Assembly (NCBI RefSeq): GCF_900129655.1
Contig: NZ_FQWK01000002.1
Location: 62,001-126,000 of the forward strand
Direction of reading: 5' to 3'
Length of the DNA: 64,000 bases
From: Bacteroides clarus YIT 12056
GTDB lineage: Bacteria; Bacteroidota; Bacteroidia; Bacteroidales; Bacteroidaceae
The translations under genes were made by a program, and so were the position numbers. Below, in pieces: positions 46,398 through 54,800 of this stretch (position 1 is its first letter; every line of letters starts with the position of its first letter). Below the pieces are notes generated by a model. That model was given only the letters and a program-made list of their open reading frames with translations. It made no database searches and was not told the origin of the DNA.

Positions 46398-46934
46398 TTA
46401 TTTCCCTCCATATTTATTAAGGTGAATCTTTTCCCATTGCAGATTGTCTTCATTGAAAGGTTTGCGCTCCATTCCTTTATGACCGATCGCTATTATACTG
46501 AGGGCTTGCAATTGCAAGGGTATATCAAGTACGTCATGTACATATTCATTGGAAGACATTCCGGATGCGGTAAAACGTTCGCGAAGCTGTACCCAGCAAC
46601 TTCCCAACCCCATATCTTCCGCCTGAAGCTGCAGATAAATAGAAGCGATAGAAGCATCTTCTATCCAAACGTCACTTGCCAGCGGATCGGCAGTTACAAC
46701 CACTGCCAATGCCGCATCCGCAATGAATTGTGAAGCCTGCTCTTTACAGAAAGATAGTTTTTTCAATGTTTCCTTATCATCCACCACGATAAACTGCCAT
46801 GCATTACTGCGTTTAGAAGTAGGCGCCATCAGCGCGGCTTTCATCAGTGTAACCACCTGTTCTTGTGTCAATTCCTCTTCCGTAAACTTCCGCATGCTAC
46901 GGCGTTTTTTTATCAATTCACTAAAACTTTCCAT
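46398..46934 (-). CDS. Nitroreductase family protein
   Basis: A 178-residue FMN-dependent oxidoreductase of the nitroreductase superfamily. It opens with FSELIKKRRSMRKF (FMN phosphate-binding Arg pair) and has APTSKRSNAWQFIVVDD, then DASIASIYLQLQAEDMGLGSCWVQLR, all typical. ATG 46934 is chosen: it begins directly at the conserved region and follows the -7 box at 46979-46986 with a leader of about 38 nt. The upstream ATG at 46976 lies at the predicted transcript start and is unlikely. It is the first gene of the operon. Electron acceptor unknown. Confidence 0.9.
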   Translation of the reverse strand: MESFSELIKKRRSMRKFTEEELTQEQVVTLMKAALMAPTSKRSNAWQFIVVDDKETLKKLSFCKEQASQFIADAALAVVVTADPLASDVWIEDASIASIYLQLQAEDMGLGSCWVQLRERFTASGMSSNEYVHDVLDIPLQLQALSIIAIGHKGMERKPFNEDNLQWEKIHLNKYGGK

Positions 46935-46978
46935 ATATGTATATCGTTTAGAAATGAATACTTTGTTGTTAAGCAATG

Positions 46979-46986
46979 CAAAGATA
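46979..46986 (-). promoter_or_regulatory. -7 box of the nitroreductase operon
   Basis: TATCTTTG on the minus strand, an exact TAnnTTTG match, divergent from the acyltransferase promoter at 47001-47008 only 15 bp away. Confidence 0.5.
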
Positions 46987-47000
46987 CAAGATTATTTTTT

Positions 47001-47008
47001 TAAATTTG
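47001..47008 (+). promoter_or_regulatory. -7 box of the acyltransferase gene, 5 bp before its ATG
   Basis: TAAATTTG matches TAnnTTTG and ends only 5 bp before the ATG at 47014, so transcription would begin at or within a few bases of the start codon. Confidence 0.45.
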
Positions 47009-47013
47009 CAGCA

Positions 47014-47997
47014 ATGCCCTTGAAACTGACTACATATTACCAGGGGAGCCGGGTGCCCGAACTGCCGGGCACCAATACATTCCATTCCACGGAGCTGTTT
47101 CGCATCTACGAAGCAACTCCGGGATATACTCCTTTGCTTATTGTAGCATCGGAAGGCGGAGTGCCCGTAGCCAAACTACTTGCCGCCATACGAAAAAGCG
47201 TACGTCTGTTCCCACCCTCTATTATCAAGCGATGCGAAGTATACGGCACAGGAGAATATTTTGATGAAACCATCGACAGGGAAGCTGTTTTTAGTGATAT
47301 GCTACAACGCCTCACAGACGAAGCTCTGCGGGAAGCCTTTCTTATCGAGTTCCGTAATCTGGATAATTCGCTATCCGGTTATAAAGTATTCCGTAAGAAC
47401 CGATACTTTGCCGTTAATTGGCTACGCGTACGCAACTCACTGCATAACGTGGAGCAAGCGGAAGTCCGTTTCAGCCCCTCGCGTATCCGCCAAATCAAAA
47501 AAGGACTGAAAAACGGGGCAAAGGTAAAGGAAGCGCATACTCCGGAAGAAATCCACGCTTTTGCCAAAATGCTGCATCACAACTACTCCGCCAAGATACG
47601 GCGACACTTCCCCAGCATGGACTTTTTTCAGCAGTTGGAAAAACAAATGACACAGAGCCGGCAAAGCCGTATTTTTATTGTAACCTATAAAGACAAGATT
47701 ATCGGTGGAAGCGCCTGCATCTATTCCGATGACAGCGCATACCTATGGTTCTCCGGCGGCATGCGCAAGACATACGCTTTGCAATATCCCGGAATTCTTG
47801 CCGTGTGGCAGGCATTACGCGATGCGAAAGAGCGCGGCTACCGCCATCTTGAATTTATGGATGTAGGGCTGCCTTTCCGCAGACATGGCTATCGGGAGTT
47901 TGTACTTCGCTTCGGCGGGAAACAAATCAGCACCCGTCGTTGGTTCCGTTTTCGGTGGGAATGGCTGAACAGGGTGCTGATAAAGATGTATGAATAA
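47014..47997 (+). CDS. GNAT-fold acyltransferase (FemAB/BioF2-like)
   Basis: A 327-residue cytoplasmic protein. The second half holds a GNAT-like fold, with SPSRIRQIKKGLKNGAKVKE, then IVTYKDKIIGGSACIYSDDSAYLWFSGG-type strands (about residues 225-255) and YRHLEFMDVGLPFRRHGYREF. The order resembles BioF2-like/FemAB acyltransferases that act on aminoacyl or acyl donors. The N-terminal ~130 residues look like a degenerate copy of the same fold, as in FemAB tandem domains. ATG 47014 is preferred; longer in-frame starts run through the divergent nitroreductase gene. The substrate is unknown. Confidence 0.82.
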   Translation: MPLKLTTYYQGSRVPELPGTNTFHSTELFRIYEATPGYTPLLIVASEGGVPVAKLLAAIRKSVRLFPPSIIKRCEVYGTGEYFDETIDREAVFSDMLQRLTDEALREAFLIEFRNLDNSLSGYKVFRKNRYFAVNWLRVRNSLHNVEQAEVRFSPSRIRQIKKGLKNGAKVKEAHTPEEIHAFAKMLHHNYSAKIRRHFPSMDFFQQLEKQMTQSRQSRIFIVTYKDKIIGGSACIYSDDSAYLWFSGGMRKTYALQYPGILAVWQALRDAKERGYRHLEFMDVGLPFRRHGYREFVLRFGGKQISTRRWFRFRWEWLNRVLIKMYE

Positions 47998-48036
47998 ATA
48001 ATAACAGACTTTATTTCTAAATTATCACGTATAAAA

Positions 48037-48068
48037 AATAAGCGGATATAAAAACATATCCGCTTATT
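48037..48068 (-). terminator. Terminator of the susC-susD-susE operon
   Basis: Perfect 13-bp stem AATAAGCGGATAT / ATATCCGCTTATT with a 6-nt loop. On the minus strand the stem runs into a T run (TTATTTTTTATA), 22 bp past the susE stop. It may also serve the convergent acyltransferase gene. Confidence 0.82.
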
Positions 48069-48089
48069 CTATATAACTCAATAAAGAGT

Positions 48090-49730
48090 TTACTTCTTAG
48101 TCATTGTTGCAGTTTTGGCTTCTACGTTCAGTACTATTTCGTAAGTTCCGGCAGTAACTGTTATATTTCCACCACCATCAGTTAAAGCACTTAAATCACC
48201 ACCTAAGTCGCCTTTACTCCAATCTCCATCTTTACGGAATTTCATTCCACCATCTTTTAAAGTAACGGTGATAGACCACAGTTTTGTTTCCGGATCATAA
48301 TCCATTACTGTTCCTGCACTCCATTCACCAGGGGTAGCATCACCAATCACTTCCCAACCTGCCTTAGTTATAGTACCGGTCAAATTCTTTGTATCCAAAT
48401 CCATACGGAAATTACCACTTCTATCCATTTTAATTTTATCGCCGGCATTCTTCTGTATGTTGAATGTTCCTTTGGAACCATCTTCTTCCCACTTGATTTC
48501 ACCATTTATACCATAATACACATCTGTATCTTCATAAAAATTAAATGATTTATCTTTATAAAGAACAAATGTTCCAGTATAGATATAATCCAAACCCGGT
48601 GATTGAATCTTCAAGCAATCATCTGCAGAAGCATCCGCCGTTCCATCTTTCTGATAATCTCCTGGCAGATAAATAAATTCTGTAGAAGGAACAAAGTCAA
48701 CAGCTTCCAAAGTATACGAGTATTTACCAACTTCCGTTAAGTTCAAAGTAACCAAATAAGTCTGATCCTCTTCCGCTATCACCTTTATATTTTCCTCACC
48801 GCCAAGCACACCACCATCATTATTGGTGTTAGTAGTAGCTATTCCATACCATTGTTCGGGATCTGCTCTAAATTTAAATTCCTTTCCAGCCAGTAACTTA
48901 ATGACCTTCGACCACAAACGGGTCTCCGAATTATAATCCAATTTGGTCATTTCCCCCCAACCTTTAGGAGTGGCATCTCCGGCTACTCCCCACAGAACAG
49001 GGTTTGCAGACTGAGTTACTTCGCCTTCCACTACACTGATTTGATAAAATCCTTTCTTGGCAACAGTCTGACCTTCACCCAAAACTTCATATGTTTTTCC
49101 GTCTAATACCTTATATATCAAGTTATCCTCTTCAAAATTAACCCAACCTTCATATTTACCATCACCATTCACATCGCCAATCATATAAGCTGTTGCCCAG
49201 TTCCAATCGGCATTAGCGGCAGCTTTCGTTACGGCAGGTTTATAAACAGCAACATAAGCATAATCCCAATCTATATTCACCGTTCTCGGGTCATAAGGAG
49301 TTGCCTTAAATTTAATGACATTACCAGCCACGCTATCCAACTTTCCTTCATAAGCGGAGTAATCTAATGAAATAGCCAGTTCACCCTTTTGCCCGGGATA
49401 TACATTCAGGTCATTCATCAAAAGGTTAATATTTTCATTGGTAAGACTCAATTCATTGGCGCTGGTTGTTCCTAATTCCACACTTTTCTCATTGGCAAGA
49501 TTAGTAAGCATTACTGTATAAGAGGTAGATGCCTGAAAGCCATAATCCGTAGGTGTCCATTTAACAGTAAACGGCTCGGACGCATTATCCGCAGTAAACA
49601 CATAATCACTTTTGGGAAGTTCCTGAAGTATCGCATTCGCCTTAACACTAAGCACCGGAGTTGCATCATCTTCACAAGATGTCAATCCCACAAGTCCCAG
49701 TAATAAAGTATATAAATATATCTTTTTCAT
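48090..49730 (-). CDS. SusE/SusF-like outer-membrane starch-binding lipoprotein
   Basis: A 546-residue lipoprotein (lipobox GLTSCED). The N-terminal SusE domain (about residues 20-145) includes the typical FTVKWTPTDYGFQASTSYTV. Tandem carbohydrate-binding modules of the SusE/SusF type follow: GVAGDATPKGWGEMTKLDY with WSKVIKLLAGKEFKFRAD, and EVIGDATPGEWSAGTVMDY with WSITVTLKDGGMKFRKDG. The 'GDATP..W' and 'FKFR.D..W' signatures are those of starch-binding CBMs in the sus system, which supports an alpha-glucan substrate for this locus. It is the third gene after susC and susD, 21 bp downstream of susD, with a terminator close behind. Confidence 0.92.
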   Translation of the reverse strand: MKKIYLYTLLLGLVGLTSCEDDATPVLSVKANAILQELPKSDYVFTADNASEPFTVKWTPTDYGFQASTSYTVMLTNLANEKSVELGTTSANELSLTNENINLLMNDLNVYPGQKGELAISLDYSAYEGKLDSVAGNVIKFKATPYDPRTVNIDWDYAYVAVYKPAVTKAAANADWNWATAYMIGDVNGDGKYEGWVNFEEDNLIYKVLDGKTYEVLGEGQTVAKKGFYQISVVEGEVTQSANPVLWGVAGDATPKGWGEMTKLDYNSETRLWSKVIKLLAGKEFKFRADPEQWYGIATTNTNNDGGVLGGEENIKVIAEEDQTYLVTLNLTEVGKYSYTLEAVDFVPSTEFIYLPGDYQKDGTADASADDCLKIQSPGLDYIYTGTFVLYKDKSFNFYEDTDVYYGINGEIKWEEDGSKGTFNIQKNAGDKIKMDRSGNFRMDLDTKNLTGTITKAGWEVIGDATPGEWSAGTVMDYDPETKLWSITVTLKDGGMKFRKDGDWSKGDLGGDLSALTDGGGNITVTAGTYEIVLNVEAKTATMTKK

Positions 49731-49751
49731 AATTTGTTCTTTATATATAGG

Positions 49752-51380
49752 TTATTTCTGATAACCAGGATTTTGTACTAAGTTTGTATTAGAGCCGATT
49801 TCATCAGAAGGCAACGGGTAAATCTTCAGATAATCACCTACCGAAATACCTTCAGCGGCGCCACCTTTCCACGGCCATAAATAACTGTCGCCAGTAAACA
49901 CATCAAAACGAATCAAATCCGTACGTCTTTGCGCCTCGAAGAAAAACTCACGTCCACGTTCATCCAGCAATAAATCCAAAGTCAAGTCTGAATCGCTAAT
50001 TGTAGCTGCAGCATCCTGATCATAAGCACGTTTACGCAAATCGTTTATATATCCCAAAGCCGTAGTACGACTTCCGCCTGTTCCGCCACGTAACACGGCC
50101 TCTGCATAATTCAGATAGATTTCTCCTAAACGGAATAGCGGGAAATCCGTATACGCCTCTTTAGACGGCGGCAATGTTCCATCTTTATACTTATTATAAT
50201 ATTTGGCTACCGGAATACCATTATTTAAGAATTCCGTCTGGTTCACAATCTCAATATTGGTAGTCAGTTCTGTATGCAACATAGATTTACGCATATCTTT
50301 CTCCGAAGCATTTTCTTTTTCAAAAAGCCTCAACAAAGAAGATTTAGCACGAACACCCTGCCAAGCATCCTTACCATTGACTTCATCCTTTAAATCGGCT
50401 GCTCCCCAGTTAATGAAAGCCGTCATTCCACCCCATGTCATTGTCTGATCTCCCTCGTAACGAACCGGGAAAATCATTTCTACCGAGTGGTCATTATCTG
50501 CGCAGAATATAGCTTTATATTCTGGATCTAAGGTGTACCCCGAAGCAATAACTTTCTTACAAGCATCTATACATTCCGTATATTTCTCTTGCCCGATATA
50601 TACTTTCGCATTCAAATACAAACGTGAGAGTAAACTCCAGGCAGCCGCTTTATTAGCATGACCATACTGTTGGGAATATCCAACAACCGGATCCAGCATA
50701 TCGTCGACGCATTCCGTCAATTCCGTTTCAATGAAATCATACAGTTCCTGTGGAGTAACCTGACTTGGAAGCACTTTCTCGCCAATAGCGCTATCTTCCG
50801 TAACCAAAGGTACATTACGATATAAATCAAGCAAATACCAGTAATTCAAAGCACGCAAGAATCTTGCTTCGGCACGATACTCCTTCATTTTATCCACTAA
50901 GGCTGCATCGCAACGGCGTTCAGCCAGCTTTTCATCTGTAGTTTCACGCAAAAAAGCATTCGACAGATTTATTTGATAGAATAAGCGATAATAAGAACCT
51001 TTAATCCATGGACTGTCCGCTCCCCATGAAACCTGATTAAAACCGGGAATACCCGGGTCACTCCATGCACAATGTGCCATATCGGTGGGAAGTTCCTGCA
51101 TATTCCAAAGTACACGCAAGAAAGAAGCCTGGCTACCACCATCAATACCGGCTACATCTTGATCGGAGTCACCACCTTTATTACCACCGATTGCCATACC
51201 GGCATATATCTTTGCCAAACTCTCAACATAAGTTATTTCTTCATTACCGAACACATTGTCGGAAGTCTGCTCTGTAGGAGACAAAGGAACAGTGTCCAAA
51301 TCTCCGATACATGAGGTTCCTGACAGCATCAGACTAACCAACGTCGCTGAAATATAATATTTATACTTTAATGTTCTCAT
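49752..51380 (-). CDS. SusD/RagB-like surface glycan-binding lipoprotein (second locus)
   Basis: A 542-residue outer-membrane lipoprotein (lipobox LSGTSCIGD) opening with the usual LDTVPLSPTEQTSDNVF. TPR-like helices (EYRAEARFLRALNYWYLLDL) and the C-terminal FPLFRLGEIYLNYAEAVLRGG and LLLDERGREFFFEAQRRTDLIRF segments fix the RagB/SusD family. Length matches SusD. It follows susC by 12 bp and precedes susE by 21 bp. It would hold maltooligosaccharides at the SusC pore if the locus is an alpha-glucan system. Confidence 0.96.
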   Translation of the reverse strand: MRTLKYKYYISATLVSLMLSGTSCIGDLDTVPLSPTEQTSDNVFGNEEITYVESLAKIYAGMAIGGNKGGDSDQDVAGIDGGSQASFLRVLWNMQELPTDMAHCAWSDPGIPGFNQVSWGADSPWIKGSYYRLFYQINLSNAFLRETTDEKLAERRCDAALVDKMKEYRAEARFLRALNYWYLLDLYRNVPLVTEDSAIGEKVLPSQVTPQELYDFIETELTECVDDMLDPVVGYSQQYGHANKAAAWSLLSRLYLNAKVYIGQEKYTECIDACKKVIASGYTLDPEYKAIFCADNDHSVEMIFPVRYEGDQTMTWGGMTAFINWGAADLKDEVNGKDAWQGVRAKSSLLRLFEKENASEKDMRKSMLHTELTTNIEIVNQTEFLNNGIPVAKYYNKYKDGTLPPSKEAYTDFPLFRLGEIYLNYAEAVLRGGTGGSRTTALGYINDLRKRAYDQDAAATISDSDLTLDLLLDERGREFFFEAQRRTDLIRFDVFTGDSYLWPWKGGAAEGISVGDYLKIYPLPSDEIGSNTNLVQNPGYQK

Positions 51381-51392
51381 AATATTCTTCTA

Positions 51393-54300
51393 TTAAAAAT
51401 TAAGGTTAAGTCCAATCATAAACACGCGAGGACGCGGATAAATATTATTATCAATACCTTCACCGCTAATTTCCGGATCAATACCGTCATACTTAGTGAT
51501 AACAAACGGATTCTGTACCGTTGCATAAACACGGGCACTCTGACGATTATTGAACAATTTATTAAACGTATATCCCAAAGAGATGTTATCCATTCTCAGG
51601 AATGAAGCGTTCTGAACATAATAGCTGGAACGACGACGGGCATCTTTAAAGTCCGTATAAGTAGCGCTTGTTACACGATTCTTCAAAAATCCCGTATTAT
51701 CGAACATTTCCGAACCACCCCATGACTCACGGTTTGATTGTACATTGTTATAAGCATAGTTGCCAATACTTGCGCGCAAAGCAAAGGAGAAATCCCAATT
51801 CTTATAGGAAAGTTGAGAGGTCAATCCCATGAATACATCCGGAGCAGACTTTTTATAAGCGATTAAGTCTCCGTCATTATCTTTCTCTCCTACTTTTCCG
51901 TCACCGTTATGGTCTACGTAAGCACCTTCGATAGGTTTACCATTCTGGTCATAAATCTGTTCAAACACATAAAATGAGTTATACGGATTATTAACAGCAT
52001 TAATCATTACATTATATCCTGTACCACCATCAATACCACCATGAATAACACCCACATAGTTAGGATCATCATTGATAGTCATCTTTGTAATTTCATTTTT
52101 ATTGTAAGAGATGTTATAGCCTATTGTCCACTTCCAGTCTTTCGTAGTAATGGCATGTGCGTTTATTGTAAATTCCACACCTTTATTTTCCAATGTACCT
52201 ACATTGGTCAGCAACTGGTTACTGAAATTTGTTCCGGCGGCGATAGCTACCGTATTCAGCAAATCCTCTGTTTTACGATAATAGAAATCCAAAGCACCGG
52301 TAATACGTCCATTCAAGAAACCGTAATCAATACCTGCATTCCAAGTAGTAGTTTCTTCCCACTTCAGATTCTTATCATATGCCAATGGAGCAATCAGACT
52401 ATATTGAGTATCACCGAAGAAGTAACTTGCACCGGCCTTACTATCCATATAACGTGGTAAATAAGGATAATCGCCATTATCCAAATTCTGCTGACCTGTT
52501 ACACCATAGCCCAAACGCAACTTCAAATCGGACAAGAAATCAAACTTTTTCATAAAGGTTTCCTCATTAATCTTCCAAGCCAAAGCCACAGACGGGAAAA
52601 GTCCCCAACGATTATCCTTGTTAAATCGGGAAGAACCATCCTCACGCAATGTGAATGTCAACAAGTAACGATTCATTAAAGAATAGTTCAAACGTCCGAA
52701 GAACGAAACCAAGTAATTTTCAGTTTCATAACTGTCACCATCTTTATATTCTTTCTTTCCTTCTATTTCAGCTTGTGCCGCAGAATAAGGATAAGAATTT
52801 TTTTCGCTTTTGTAGAAGTGTTGCCATGAATAACCGGCCATCACATCTATATTATGTATTCCAAAATCTTTTGCATAATTCAAATAGAAATCCAGCAATA
52901 AGTTACGCTTCAACTGACTGTAATGAGAGTTATCCCCCCACCCTTGTTTGTAGTTACCACTACACCAAGTCATGGGAGAATTATCTTCGATAATAACATC
53001 ACCTTTACTCTTTGAGATATCATAACCCAAATTCAAGTTGGCACGGAGTTCCGGCAGGAAATGCATCTTATAATCAATCTGCGCATTACCGATACTTCTA
53101 TATACGGTAGACTCATCATGTTTTTGTTCGAGCATAGCAACCGGATTAGCCAATGCAATACCAATAGGTTTATTATCGGAAGCCATAGCCATATAATAAC
53201 CGTTACCATAATCGGAATTTGACATGTACACCGGTTGTGTAGGATCGTATTGAGTAGCCAGACCGATTGCAGCCTTATCTGCAAAACGATTTGTATTATA
53301 CACACCTTTCACATTCAAATTAATATTCAACTTCTTATCAAAGAAAGTCGGATTCAAATTAATTGCACCGGTCAGACGTTGCAGATTAGAGGTTTTCAAG
53401 ATACCATTTTCATTTGTATATGCAACAGATACACGGTAAGGCATATTAGGAATAGAGCCTGAAACGCTTACATTATGATCGGTACTGAAAGCTGTACGGA
53501 AAATCTCATCCTGCCAATCTGTAGAAGCTTTTCCCAAAGCTGCGTATTGGTTACTTTCCTTTCCGTATTTATCCTCTACAAAAGCACGGAACTCATCAGC
53601 ACCCATTACATCAACAGTCTTTGTTTTCGTACTAATGGAAAATGAACCGTTATAAGAAACTCTCGGTTTGCCGGACTGTCCTTTTTTCGTAGTAATAATA
53701 ATAACGCCATTGGATGCACGCGAACCATAAATAGCCGTTGAAGAGGCATCCTTTAGAATAGTAAATGTCTCAATATCATTAGGGTGTATAGTAGCCAACG
53801 GATTTGACATACCATTCACCCCCTCATTATCCACAGGTACGCCATCAATTACAATCAACGGATCGTTGCTGGCTGACATTGATGAACCGCCGCGTACACG
53901 AATCGTAGCGCTGGCTCCCGGAGCACCGCCATCGGTAATGACACTTACACCGGCAGCTTTACCAACCAAAAGGTCGGAAGCAGAAGTTGCAGCACCCTTT
54001 ACCATCTTTTCTGCGTCGATTGCTGTTACCGAACCTGTCAGGTCATTTTTCTTCACCGAACCGTATCCGATTACAACTACCGCATCCAATAATTGCGAAT
54101 CATCTTCCATTGTCACTACTACAGAAGGAGCCGCAAGTACTTCCTGACTTTTATAACCGATAAAAGAAACTACCAAAGTAGCTCCCTTGGGAACCGTTAA
54201 CGTAAAATTACCATCCAAATCCGTAATAGTACCGTTTGTGGTATTTCCTTTTTCCACGACATTAGCACCAATCACACCACCTAAAGCATCTTTCACATGC

Positions 54301-54401
54301 CCTTTCACCGTGATGTTCTGTGCATAAGCGCCAACTGACAAGAATAGCCCTAATAACAAGGGAAGAATCGTTCGATAGATTCTAAGATTAACTTGCTTCA
54401 T
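51393..54401 (-). CDS. SusC/RagA-like TonB-dependent transporter (second locus)
   Basis: A 1002-residue outer-membrane transporter. The signal peptide ends near VGAYAQ. A carboxypeptidase-regulatory-like domain (ITVKGHVKDALGGVIGANV) precedes the plug with LLDAVVVIGYGSVKKNDLTG and the SusC signature ILKDASSTAIYGSRASNGVI; the barrel ends in YPRPRVFMIGLNLNF. ATG 54401 (MKQVNLRIYR) is chosen because it starts at the charged part of the signal peptide; an upstream in-frame ATG at 54425 adds eight unrelated residues. It is first in the susC-susD-susE operon. A -7 box lies about 112 bp upstream and a LacI-type operator further upstream. Confidence 0.97.
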   Translation of the reverse strand: MKQVNLRIYRTILPLLLGLFLSVGAYAQNITVKGHVKDALGGVIGANVVEKGNTTNGTITDLDGNFTLTVPKGATLVVSFIGYKSQEVLAAPSVVVTMEDDSQLLDAVVVIGYGSVKKNDLTGSVTAIDAEKMVKGAATSASDLLVGKAAGVSVITDGGAPGASATIRVRGGSSMSASNDPLIVIDGVPVDNEGVNGMSNPLATIHPNDIETFTILKDASSTAIYGSRASNGVIIITTKKGQSGKPRVSYNGSFSISTKTKTVDVMGADEFRAFVEDKYGKESNQYAALGKASTDWQDEIFRTAFSTDHNVSVSGSIPNMPYRVSVAYTNENGILKTSNLQRLTGAINLNPTFFDKKLNINLNVKGVYNTNRFADKAAIGLATQYDPTQPVYMSNSDYGNGYYMAMASDNKPIGIALANPVAMLEQKHDESTVYRSIGNAQIDYKMHFLPELRANLNLGYDISKSKGDVIIEDNSPMTWCSGNYKQGWGDNSHYSQLKRNLLLDFYLNYAKDFGIHNIDVMAGYSWQHFYKSEKNSYPYSAAQAEIEGKKEYKDGDSYETENYLVSFFGRLNYSLMNRYLLTFTLREDGSSRFNKDNRWGLFPSVALAWKINEETFMKKFDFLSDLKLRLGYGVTGQQNLDNGDYPYLPRYMDSKAGASYFFGDTQYSLIAPLAYDKNLKWEETTTWNAGIDYGFLNGRITGALDFYYRKTEDLLNTVAIAAGTNFSNQLLTNVGTLENKGVEFTINAHAITTKDWKWTIGYNISYNKNEITKMTINDDPNYVGVIHGGIDGGTGYNVMINAVNNPYNSFYVFEQIYDQNGKPIEGAYVDHNGDGKVGEKDNDGDLIAYKKSAPDVFMGLTSQLSYKNWDFSFALRASIGNYAYNNVQSNRESWGGSEMFDNTGFLKNRVTSATYTDFKDARRRSSYYVQNASFLRMDNISLGYTFNKLFNNRQSARVYATVQNPFVITKYDGIDPEISGEGIDNNIYPRPRVFMIGLNLNF

Positions 54402-54512
54402 GCATTCAAAAATTAAAGTTAACAATATTAATTATCTATAGTATATTCAAAAAACGTTTCAGTATATTAACATTATTGCAGAACGTACTTCAAATACTTT
54501 ATTATGATACAA

Positions 54513-54520
54513 CAAATGTA
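54513..54520 (-). promoter_or_regulatory. -7 box of the susC-susD-susE operon
   Basis: TACATTTG on the minus strand, an exact TAnnTTTG match. The predicted transcript start near 54506 leaves a leader of about 105 nt before the ATG. Confidence 0.5.
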
Positions 54521-54573
54521 TGCCATATTATCGAGTAAGAAACACAGATGCTACAAAAAGTGCAGCAAGAAGA

Positions 54574-54589
54574 ATGCAAACGATTGCAT
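54574..54589. promoter_or_regulatory. LacI-type operator upstream of susC
   Basis: ATGCAAACGATTGCAT: perfect half-sites ATGCAA/TTGCAT around a central CG, the form of LacI-family operators. It is the exact reverse complement of the site at 57384-57399. It lies about 55 bp upstream of the susC -7 box, an upstream position that could suit activation or looping as well as repression. Confidence 0.75.
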
Positions 54590-54680
54590 CATATTTGCGG
54601 TCTGATACGCAGTGACAGCGAACAAAAAGAAGGGAATAGCTGTTGCAAGCCATAAAAGGAAATACCCCAACAATAATATA

Positions 54681-54748
54681 AAAACCGTCTTACTCCGGAT
54701 TCGGTTGACAATTCCAATAATCAACTAAATCCGGGATAAGACGGTTTT
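54681..54748 (-). terminator. Terminator of the GH2 gene
   Basis: Arms of 21 bp with two mismatches (54681-54701 and 54728-54748), plus an inner GTTGA/TCAAC pair. On the minus strand the stem ends in GGTTTTTATATT, so it terminates GH2 transcription about 53 bp past its stop and insulates the susC promoter. The rest of the 54402-54800 gap holds the susC promoter and operator and no gene. Confidence 0.8.
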
Positions 54749-54800
54749 GCCTGCACTCGAATACTGTTTATTCCCCTGCAACAAAAGAAACAGGGCACAA

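Noticed and set aside
46723..47013. N-terminal extension of the acyltransferase to 46723
   Set aside because: It would run through the divergent nitroreductase gene and both promoters; ATG 47014 directly follows the -7 box.
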